Shown here: positions 25,715 to 33,214 of the stretch, piece after piece
How positions within the stretch are numbered: position 1 is the first letter of the stretch
Layout: each line of letters starts with the position of its first letter
NCBI GenBank assembly: GCA_041391725.1
Contig: JAWKNL010000021.1
Location: 1-64,000 of the forward strand
DNA from: JAGQVA01 sp041391725
GTDB lineage: Bacteria > Bacteroidota > Bacteroidia > J057
Length of the DNA stretch: 64,000 nt
Direction of reading: 5' to 3'
Position numbers and translations under genes: made by a program
Notes under the pieces: model-generated
What the model saw: the letters and a program-made list of their open reading frames with translations, nothing else
What the model was told of the DNA's origin: nothing
The model's database searches: none

Positions 25715-28531
25715 ATGAACTACCGTATTATCTGCCTGTTGTCAGCAACGCTGACGGGGTATGCTTTCGCTTTTTCGCAGGATGCCTCCGGACTTAAGCC
25801 ACTGGGGCATGAGGTCTATAATTTTTGGCAAACACTTGATAACGCGCAGATTTCTGCCAACGGAAACCGCGTTCTGTGGGAAGAAAATCCGCAAAAAGGC
25901 GACAACTGGCTATATGTTTTGGAACTGACTTCGGGCAGGAAAGACTCATTTCCAAGAAGTTCGCAGGCAGTGTTTTCTCCGGAAGAAGATTTTATCGCTT
26001 TCCGTATCAAACCCCATGAAGACAGCGTACGAAAAGCAAAACTCGCCAAAAAGAAAGAGGATCAGATGCCTAAAGATTCTTTAGGCATCTGGGTATTTGC
26101 CCAAAACACGCTCTACAAAGTACCGCAGCTTCAATCATTCCAGTTGCCGCTGGATGCAGGCAGTTGGATAGCCTACATGGTGAAACCCGAAAAACCGGTT
26201 GTGCCTCAGGATTCGACAGCAGCAGACAGCGCGAAAAAAGAAAAACCGGCAGAGAAAAAAACAAAAGGCAATCTGCTGGTGATCGAAAATCCATTAGCCG
26301 GCTTAAAATTTTCATATGAAAGTGCAGAGGAATTTGTGATGAGTGAAGCGGGTTCTACCATTGGTTTTACCCAGGTATCAGGCGATTCGATAGATTCTGT
26401 TGCTGTGAGAATTTTTGACACGGATTTGAAAAAGGATTCATTGCTCTGGATTGGCGATGGCAAAGCGGCCAAACCTTCCCTGGATCCATCGGGACAAAAA
26501 TTTGCCGTGCTTATCACCCGCGATACCGGAGAGGTTAAGGTCTATGATATGTATTATTCCTTCCAAAAGAGTCGGCTCAAAGCCGTCGTGGATACCCATA
26601 CCTCCGGCATGCCTGAAGGGTGGGCTGTAAGCACCAATGGAAATGTGAAATTTTCCCCCTCAGGAGAAAAAATATGGATCGGCACGGCGCCCATTCCACC
26701 GGCCCCCGTCAAAGACACAATTCCTGACGATGAAAAGGCAAAAGTGGACGTCTGGAACTGGAAGGATGCCCGGCTTCAACCTCAGCAACTGGCAGAACTC
26801 GATGCCGACAAAAAGAAAACCTACACCGCAGTCTGGCATATAGAAAAACAGCAGTTTGTACAGATTGCCAGCCCGGAGGTGGATGCGGTGTTTTTGCAGC
26901 AGGAAGGAGACGACCAGCGTGTTTACGGATTTGCTCAAAAACCCTATCAGCGCGAATCTTCGTGGGAGTCTCCCGATTCGAAGGATGTCTATGTCATTGA
27001 TGTAGCCACGGGCGAAAGGGAGCGGGTATTGGAGCGGCAGCAATATGCTTCCCGCCTTTCTCCGGATGGGAAATTTATGATCTGGTACGAGCCCTCCGAT
27101 CAGGAATGGCATGTTTATTCCCTCGAAAAGAAAAACCGTATATCCCTCACACACGGACTTAAGGTGGCATTTTACGATGAAAAAAATGATGTGCCTATGC
27201 CAGCCTATCCCTACGGTATTGAAGGGTTTGTGGAAGACGCGCCTTTTGTTCTGATCAAAGACCGGTTTGACCTGTGGAAGTGTGATCTTACGGGGGAAAC
27301 AAAACCGGTAAATCTCACCGGAAAGTATGGCAGGAAAAACGCCATCCGGTTTGACTATATTGATACAGACCGGGAAAATCCATTTCTCGAAAAAGAATCT
27401 ATTTTGCTCAAAGGCACTTCGGAAGACGATCAGTCGGAAGGGTTTTACCAGCTTTCGATGACAGGAAAGTTTGAGATGAAACTATTGCATTCTGACGCTG
27501 CCAATTTCCGCGACGTGGCGAAAGCAAAGTCGGCGGAGACCCTGATCTGGACGCGTCGTACATTCACCGATAATCCGGATTTGTATGTGTCAGGAAGCGA
27601 TTTTTCAAACCAGAAAAAACTCACGGCCATCAATCCGTGGCAAAAGGAATATCGTTGGGGCAATGTACAGTCGGTCGAATGGAAAACCCCTGAAGGAAAA
27701 AAACTGAAAGGATTGTTATATACTCCGCAGGATCTCAATCCTGCCCGCAAATACCCGATGCTTGTGTATTTTTACGAGGTGCTATCCGATCGCAGATACT
27801 GGTATTTTGCGCCCTCTCCCAGTCGTTCCACGATCAATCCTTCCTATTATACCAGCAATGAGTATATTGTTTTTTATCCCGATATCGAATATACGGAAGG
27901 ACAGCCGGGAGAAGATGCCTTCGATGCGGTGATCAGCGGCACACAATATCTGCTGGATCATTTTGAGTATATTGACAAAGACCGGATTGCCCTTCAGGGC
28001 CAGAGCTGGGGAGGGTATCAGGTGGCTTATATTGTGACCAAAACCAATATGTTTCGTGCCGCAATGGCTGGTGCACCTGTAAGCAATATGACCAGTGCTT
28101 ATGGAGGTATCCGATGGGAGACCGGCATCAGCCGGATGTTTCAGTATGAGAGAACACAGAGCAGGCTCGGCACTACCTTATGGGAAAATCCTTCCAGGTA
28201 TCTGGAAAACAGCCCGCTGTTTTCTGTGCCTCAGATACAGACGCCATTGCTGATTATGCACAATGACGCGGATGGGGCAGTGCCCTGGTATCAGGGCATA
28301 GAATTGTTTAATGCTTTGAGACGACTGGATAAACCTGCGTGGATGCTGGTTTATAATGGCGAAAAACACAACCTCACCCGCTGGCCCAACCGGGTTGATC
28401 TTTCCATCCGGATGCAGCAGTTTTTTGATTATTACCTGAAAGATGCACCGATTCCCTCATGGATGGAAACGGGCGTGCCCGCTTTGGAAAAGGGAATAAA
28501 CACAGGCTATCAGGTCAGGGGAAAGGAATAA
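25715..28531 (+). CDS. S9 family prolyl oligopeptidase-like peptidase
   Basis: The 938-residue protein has a signal peptide, an N-terminal beta-propeller of about 650 residues with two Lys/Glu-rich insertions (near 115-135 and 165-185), and a C-terminal alpha/beta hydrolase domain. The catalytic triad is complete: Ser764 in GQSWGGY, Asp853 in NDADGAVPW and His885 in GEKHNLTRW. It should hydrolyse short peptides in the periplasm. It is longer than the usual 700-800 residues because of the insertions. It follows the DUF1080 gene by 19 bases and its last 17 bases overlap the convergent Nudix gene. A perfect 12-bp stem-loop lies in its coding sequence at 26064-26090. Confidence 0.92.
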   Translation: MNYRIICLLSATLTGYAFAFSQDASGLKPLGHEVYNFWQTLDNAQISANGNRVLWEENPQKGDNWLYVLELTSGRKDSFPRSSQAVFSPEEDFIAFRIKPHEDSVRKAKLAKKKEDQMPKDSLGIWVFAQNTLYKVPQLQSFQLPLDAGSWIAYMVKPEKPVVPQDSTAADSAKKEKPAEKKTKGNLLVIENPLAGLKFSYESAEEFVMSEAGSTIGFTQVSGDSIDSVAVRIFDTDLKKDSLLWIGDGKAAKPSLDPSGQKFAVLITRDTGEVKVYDMYYSFQKSRLKAVVDTHTSGMPEGWAVSTNGNVKFSPSGEKIWIGTAPIPPAPVKDTIPDDEKAKVDVWNWKDARLQPQQLAELDADKKKTYTAVWHIEKQQFVQIASPEVDAVFLQQEGDDQRVYGFAQKPYQRESSWESPDSKDVYVIDVATGERERVLERQQYASRLSPDGKFMIWYEPSDQEWHVYSLEKKNRISLTHGLKVAFYDEKNDVPMPAYPYGIEGFVEDAPFVLIKDRFDLWKCDLTGETKPVNLTGKYGRKNAIRFDYIDTDRENPFLEKESILLKGTSEDDQSEGFYQLSMTGKFEMKLLHSDAANFRDVAKAKSAETLIWTRRTFTDNPDLYVSGSDFSNQKKLTAINPWQKEYRWGNVQSVEWKTPEGKKLKGLLYTPQDLNPARKYPMLVYFYEVLSDRRYWYFAPSPSRSTINPSYYTSNEYIVFYPDIEYTEGQPGEDAFDAVISGTQYLLDHFEYIDKDRIALQGQSWGGYQVAYIVTKTNMFRAAMAGAPVSNMTSAYGGIRWETGISRMFQYERTQSRLGTTLWENPSRYLENSPLFSVPQIQTPLLIMHNDADGAVPWYQGIELFNALRRLDKPAWMLVYNGEKHNLTRWPNRVDLSIRMQQFFDYYLKDAPIPSWMETGVPALEKGINTGYQVRGKE
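26064..26090. repeat. Perfect 12-bp inverted repeat inside a gene
   Basis: AGATGCCTAAAG, a three-base ATT loop, and CTTTAGGCATCT form a perfect stem-loop within the S9 peptidase gene, encoding QMPKDSLGIW at a hydrophilic insertion. Nothing else of this quality was noticed inside genes of the window. Confidence 0.8.
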
Positions 28532-29024
28532 ATTCCCTTTCAAATCCGCGGCTTTTCAACCAGTCCCGCAGCGCTACGCCTGTACCTGCGGGCCAGGGTC
28601 TGACCTCGGAGATGGGAACTTCTTTGTAGGCTGTAAGTTCTGTTTTATCGAGGATTACAGGGCCTGCTTCTGCGATCACGTGGTAAACCAGAAGAAGCTG
28701 GTTTCGGCGAAAGAAAGGGTAAATACCTACAAAACTGCCGATAGTTGCATCCAGCCCGGTTTCTTCTTTTACTTCCCGCAGGACTGCATCTTCAGGAAGT
28801 TCGTGGGCTTCGAGAAACCCGGTAACGAGCGCAAACCAGGTGTCCGGCCACCCGATACTTTGTACAAGAATCAGCTTTCCTGCACGTTCTACGATGGCAC
28901 AGACGACCGGCGTAGGGTTGTCCCAGAAAACAAAATCGCAGCTACTATCACTGCATACCAGGCGGTCTTTTCCTGCCCGGTGGCCGGAGGTAAGCGGTTT
29001 CCCGCAATTTGGACAAAACTTCAT
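28515..29024 (-). CDS. Nudix hydrolase with N-terminal zinc ribbon
   Basis: The 169-residue protein has a zinc ribbon (Cys4, Cys7 and CSDSSC) followed by a Nudix domain. The Nudix box is a full match: G, five residues, E, seven residues, REVKEETGL. The arrangement resembles the second half of NADH pyrophosphatase NudC without its N-terminal domain, so the likely substrates are NADH-like dinucleotides or other nucleoside diphosphate derivatives. It acts in the cytoplasm. Its 3' end overlaps the convergent S9 peptidase gene by 17 bases. Confidence 0.9.
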   Translation of the reverse strand: MKFCPNCGKPLTSGHRAGKDRLVCSDSSCDFVFWDNPTPVVCAIVERAGKLILVQSIGWPDTWFALVTGFLEAHELPEDAVLREVKEETGLDATIGSFVGIYPFFRRNQLLLVYHVIAEAGPVILDKTELTAYKEVPISEVRPWPAGTGVALRDWLKSRGFEREFIPFP

Positions 29025-29078
29025 AGTGGGTTAAATATAATAATTTTGACCTAAACCATGAATTTCGGCATTCATTCG

Positions 29079-29121
29079 AAAAAAAAGGCCTGCACCAAAC
29101 CGAAGTTCAGCCGCAGGCCTT
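29079..29121 (-). terminator. Rho-independent terminator of the subtilase gene
   Basis: On the minus strand GAAGGCCTGC and GCAGGCCTT form a 9-bp stem followed by a run of T (A run at 29079-29086 on the plus strand). It lies 24 bases beyond the stop of the S8 peptidase gene. Confidence 0.85.
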
Positions 29122-29144
29122 CAGCATATCGCATCAGCGATTTT

Positions 29145-31760
29145 TTATTTTCTGATTACTTTTCTAAAGTGTATATCGTCTTCTGTCTCAATGGCTACCA
29201 TATAAACACCGGGAGCCAGGCTTGAAAGATCGACGGAGACTTCTGTATTTTCCGTACGGGTTTCGACGGCTACCTGGGCGCCGGTTATGGTATATACCCG
29301 AATAGATTTTACCGTACCCTCACTCTGCACAAATAAAACATCAGTAACAGGGTTGGGGTAAACCCGGATTCCGTCCGTCATGCTACCTGTAAGATCAGTA
29401 GTATTGAGTCCGGGAACAGCTTCGAGGCTGCTTGTACCAATAGAAGCACCCGATGCACTTATACCCGTTACAGTAACTTCATCGATATAAATCTGGTCAT
29501 TGTCCGCACTGGCGTCGCACTGGAAGCGGAAGCTGGCGTTGCTGGAGAAGGTGACCTGACTGGAAGTAAGGGTAACTGTGGCTACATAGAAGGTGCTGTT
29601 GTTGAAACTGGTACCACGTGCATAGGAGGCTACGGTCTGCCATCCTGATCCGCTGTTGTAGCGCAGCCAGAAATCCTCCCCGATTTCCATGCTGTTGGCG
29701 TAAAAATAAAACTTCACTTCCACCGAACTGTAAGGCGTGAGGTTGTATCCCCCTTTTGTCATGGAAGAAGCCGTTCCCGAATTGTCTCTCAACTGAATGG
29801 AGTAGTTTCCTTCCCATGAGAAGGCGGTTGATAATCTTGCGCAGTCCACCCCGCCATCCGTCCATCCGTCCAGCCCGGTTTCAAAATAATCTGCTGACAA
29901 TACAGTATTGCCGCCGCCGCCACCAGCCTGGGTAGTGACATTGATAGATGCCTGGCCCGAAACATTGGCTGCTGCGTCATAGGCAGATACGGCTATCGTA
30001 TAGGTCGTAGCAGCGGAAAGGCCTCCGACGGTATAAGATGTGCCTGTAGTTGTCCCGTCAAGTACGCCATTGACAAACACATTGTAGCCGGTCACACCAA
30101 CATTGTCGGAAGAAGCTGTCCATGTCAGGTCGGTAGAAGTCTGTGTTGTATTGGAAGCTGCCAGGTTGGTTGGGGTAGTGGGTGCCTGCGTGTCGCCGCC
30201 ACCGCCACCACCACCTGCTGCCTGTACTGCAGCGAAGGCGTTGACGCGACCGTTGCCGTAAGAATTGTCAAAACCGGCAGTGCCCATGTCAATCGCTGTG
30301 GTGTAGAGGATATTTTTTACTTCTGTAAGCGTAAGCGAGGGATCAACGCTCAGTACAAGTGCGGATACGCCTGATACTACGGGGCAGGCAGCCGATGTTC
30401 CGCCAAATCCGGTGGTATAGTTACCTGATTCATACCCTGCGCTTCCCATACGGTCGATGGTGCGCACACCTGCGCCGGTAAGGAAACCCGCCGAACTCAC
30501 ATCGTTGGAAGGTGCGCAGATATCCAGCACGCTACCTGCGTTGCTATAAGAGGATTTGATGCCATCATTTCCAAATGCTCCCACCGCGATGACTGCGCTA
30601 AGATTAGCAGGATAGTCCACGCAGGTTTTGTAGCCGTTGCCGGAGGCAAAAACAATCACACAACCCAGGCCGCCGCGACCAGTATTGGCTGCATCGTTGA
30701 TGGCATTCGTGATGTTGGTGGCTGTAAAGGTACAGGAGGTATAACCCCAGGAGTTGCTCAGTACATCCGCTCCGCTGTTTTTTGCATAAGTAATGGCATT
30801 GGCGATATCCTGAGTAGTTTCTCCACCAACAAAAATATTCACAGGCCGAACGTAAACCTCTGGCGCTACGCCCTGTACGCCGATATTGTTGTGTGAAGCC
30901 GCAATAATGCCTGAGCAGGACTGGCCATGAGCGCTGCCGGTTACTGGCGCGCCTGTGCCATTGCCTACTGGGGAGTATCCGCTGAGCACCCGGCTTGCAC
31001 CACCTGCGGTTACGAGGTCTTCATGCGCCTCTACACCGTCGTCAATGACTGCAACCGTAATGGAAGAAGACCCTGTGGTAATTGCCCAGGCTTCCGGAGC
31101 ATTACAGTCCATATCATTGGTGCCGGCAAATCCGTCGATGGTCTGCCCGGTATTGTTCATCTGAAACTGCTGTGGATATAGCGGATCGTTATAGCGGGTA
31201 GCCTTCGCATAAAGGTCGGGCGTAGCCCATTGTGCTGCGCCTGATTCTTGTAGCGCATTGGCCAATGGCAGCACTTTCTGAATGTCGCCTACTTCAAGGA
31301 TGATCTGATCATTGTCGGTGCGGAGATAAGTTGCACCATATTGATTCATCAGCGACTGGATGGAAGAAATATTGGATCCGGGATAAAGTTGTACGACTAC
31401 CTCATGGGTAAGTGCCAGTTGAAAACCATCATCTTCGATGATGTACCCGTTGCTGATACTCCGCACAGAAACCGGTGCGATCCCCAAATCCTGAATTACT
31501 TTTGATTTGCTCAGCGTCTGACGACTGGTACTGGTGATTACTGCCCGATGGTGAAAATCTGAATAATTTACATCTAGTGAAGCAGATGCCTTCAATGGGC
31601 TGATCTGGGCATTGTCGTGGAAATAAACCACCACCGAACCCGGATCGTCCTGTAACATAATCTTCTTTCCGTCGGCCCAGTAATAGGTCGCAGATTGCGC
31701 AAAGGCGGAAAAATAAAATCCCACCCATGCAAGAAGAATCATAAAGCGTTTGGTAGTCAT
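29145..31760 (-). CDS. T9SS-secreted subtilisin-like peptidase
   Basis: The 871-residue protein has a signal peptide (ending AFAQS), a propeptide of about 170 residues, and an S8 catalytic domain with Asp in VIDDGVEAHED, His in SAHGQSCSG, the oxyanion Asn in FASGNGY and Ser in GGTSAACPVVSG. A poly-Gly linker leads to a fibronectin III domain (APTTPTNLAAS to YTIAVSAYDAA), a second Gly linker, a carbohydrate-binding-like beta-sandwich (DYFETGLDGWTDGG to QIYIDEVTVTG) and a type A sorting domain (VYPNPVTDVLF to FRKVIRK). All parts are in frame, unlike the other subtilase of the window. It is a secreted or surface-bound degradative protease, transcribed alone. Confidence 0.93.
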   Translation of the reverse strand: MTTKRFMILLAWVGFYFSAFAQSATYYWADGKKIMLQDDPGSVVVYFHDNAQISPLKASASLDVNYSDFHHRAVITSTSRQTLSKSKVIQDLGIAPVSVRSISNGYIIEDDGFQLALTHEVVVQLYPGSNISSIQSLMNQYGATYLRTDNDQIILEVGDIQKVLPLANALQESGAAQWATPDLYAKATRYNDPLYPQQFQMNNTGQTIDGFAGTNDMDCNAPEAWAITTGSSSITVAVIDDGVEAHEDLVTAGGASRVLSGYSPVGNGTGAPVTGSAHGQSCSGIIAASHNNIGVQGVAPEVYVRPVNIFVGGETTQDIANAITYAKNSGADVLSNSWGYTSCTFTATNITNAINDAANTGRGGLGCVIVFASGNGYKTCVDYPANLSAVIAVGAFGNDGIKSSYSNAGSVLDICAPSNDVSSAGFLTGAGVRTIDRMGSAGYESGNYTTGFGGTSAACPVVSGVSALVLSVDPSLTLTEVKNILYTTAIDMGTAGFDNSYGNGRVNAFAAVQAAGGGGGGGDTQAPTTPTNLAASNTTQTSTDLTWTASSDNVGVTGYNVFVNGVLDGTTTGTSYTVGGLSAATTYTIAVSAYDAAANVSGQASINVTTQAGGGGGNTVLSADYFETGLDGWTDGGVDCARLSTAFSWEGNYSIQLRDNSGTASSMTKGGYNLTPYSSVEVKFYFYANSMEIGEDFWLRYNSGSGWQTVASYARGTSFNNSTFYVATVTLTSSQVTFSSNASFRFQCDASADNDQIYIDEVTVTGISASGASIGTSSLEAVPGLNTTDLTGSMTDGIRVYPNPVTDVLFVQSEGTVKSIRVYTITGAQVAVETRTENTEVSVDLSSLAPGVYMVAIETEDDIHFRKVIRK

Positions 31761-31877
31761 ACGTGATTAGTGTTAAGTTGTGATTGGATTAAAAAGCATG
31801 ATAAATCTTTTTTTCTAATTTTACAACGGGGGACGAAAAATTTCGGGATTCGGCCTAATTTGTTTTTCTCAGAATCG

Positions 31878-32837
31878 ATGAACAGCGCTTATATGAAATG
31901 GTTTTTTGTTGTAAATCCTCAATCTGGCGGGGGAAAAGCGGCCCGCGAATGGTCAAAAATTGAACGGATTCTCGTAAGGGAAAATCTGTCTTTTGAAGCC
32001 GCATTTACCCGCTCTCCGGGTGATGCGTTGCGCCTGGTGGCAGAAGCTGTCGAAAAAGGATTTCGCGGTATAGTTGCCGTTGGCGGGGATGGGACCGTAA
32101 GCGAGACCGCCAATGGGATTCTCATCCAGCGGAAAATCCCTTCCGATCAGATTCTGTTTGCCTGTATTCCTATGGGAAGCGGGAATGATTGGGCCAGAAT
32201 GTACGGCATCCCCCGAAACTACGAGCAGGCCATCGGGCTGCTCCGCAAGCCGTTTACTTTTACTCAGGATATAGGCCGTATTACCTGGCTCGATTCTCCC
32301 GGTCAGCAGATTCGTTATTTCAACAATATTGCCGGGTTTTTATTTGAGGCTTTTCTTACCGAAAAAACCCTTCACGTAGATAAGTCGGGTGTAAAAGGGC
32401 AGTTTGTATATATATTAGCGCTGTTGAAGTATATGTTTCGCTTCCGCGCTTCGCAGGTAACGCTTCGTGGAGATGATTTTTCCGAGTCAGGGCCCAGACT
32501 GCTGATTACCGTTGGCATCGGAAAATATAATGGCGGAGGAATGAGCCTCGTGCCCCGCTCCCTGCCTCATGACGGACTGCTGGATATTACGGTTGCCGAC
32601 GATATGCCGGCATGGGAAATCCTGCGCAATATTCTCAAAATATATAACGGCAATATTTACCGCCATCCCAAAATTCGCCATTATCGCTCGCGAAGTGTCT
32701 GGATTGATGGCGATGCCGGCCTGAAAACCGAGGCAGACGGAGAGCTTCTGGGCACAATTCCTGTAAAAATAGACCTGATACCCCAGGCACTGTGTGTAGT
32801 AGTTCCGCCTTCTTTTTCTATTCCCCCGTCTCTGTAA
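31878..32837 (+). CDS. Diacylglycerol/lipid kinase family protein
   Basis: The protein of about 319 residues belongs to the YegS/BmrU lipid kinase family. It has the N-terminal VVNPQSGGGKA, the nucleotide-binding VGGDGTVSE, MGSGNDWARM and the C-terminal DGDAGLKTEADGELLG signature. Such kinases phosphorylate diacylglycerol or related lipids at the inner membrane. I chose the ATG at 31878; the ATG at 31893, which starts with MKWFFVVNPQ, is equally possible. The reading frame is open further left, but no usual start is there. The GrpE-like gene begins 41 bases later on the same strand, so it may be the first gene of the chaperone operon. Confidence 0.88.
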   Translation: MNSAYMKWFFVVNPQSGGGKAAREWSKIERILVRENLSFEAAFTRSPGDALRLVAEAVEKGFRGIVAVGGDGTVSETANGILIQRKIPSDQILFACIPMGSGNDWARMYGIPRNYEQAIGLLRKPFTFTQDIGRITWLDSPGQQIRYFNNIAGFLFEAFLTEKTLHVDKSGVKGQFVYILALLKYMFRFRASQVTLRGDDFSESGPRLLITVGIGKYNGGGMSLVPRSLPHDGLLDITVADDMPAWEILRNILKIYNGNIYRHPKIRHYRSRSVWIDGDAGLKTEADGELLGTIPVKIDLIPQALCVVVPPSFSIPPSL

Positions 32838-32878
32838 TTTTTGTGTAACCTTCACGCTTCCAATCAGTACAATCGGAC

Positions 32879-33214
32879 ATGGATTTATTTGTCAACGCGC
32901 CACCGCAACCGCTGCTCCATATCGTCAATCAGGTATTTGAAATGGAGAAAAAAATTCGCCTCATGAAAGATCATTCCCTGGAAAGAAACCTCCTGCGAAT
33001 GAAATCTTCCCTCGAAGAATTGGGCCTGATATTTGAGAATCCTCTGGGTGAAAGTTATGACGAAACCCGTACCGATTGTGAGGCTTCTATCAGCGGGACA
33101 AATACCGAAAACCTGAAAATTGTTGAAGTGATAAAACCGATCATCCGCCTCAAAAGCGATGGGTTCAGCCATATCGTGCAGCGGGGAGTCGTAATCGTAG
33201 AATCAAATATATGA
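32879..33214 (+). CDS. Short GrpE-like protein
   Basis: The 111-residue protein looks like a shortened GrpE, the nucleotide-exchange factor of Hsp70. A helical N-terminus (VNQVFEMEKKIRLMKDHSLE) is followed by LEELGLIFENPLGESYDE, which aligns by eye with the GrpE segment ending in 'G-x-DPxGExFDP', and then by IVEVIKPIIRLKSDG and VQRGVVIVES, which fit the GrpE beta-domain (VVEVLQxGYxxxDRVLRPAxVxVS). The long dimerisation helix of classical GrpE (about 190 residues) is largely missing. It overlaps the Hsp70-like gene by four bases (ATGA), so the two are coupled. The family call is from weak similarity plus context. Confidence 0.6.
   Translation: MDLFVNAPPQPLLHIVNQVFEMEKKIRLMKDHSLERNLLRMKSSLEELGLIFENPLGESYDETRTDCEASISGTNTENLKIVEVIKPIIRLKSDGFSHIVQRGVVIVESNI

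Noticed and set aside
30190..30230. GGX-rich repeat in the subtilase gene as a DNA repeat or CRISPR
   Set aside because: It encodes a poly-Gly linker between domains; there are no spaced repeats.
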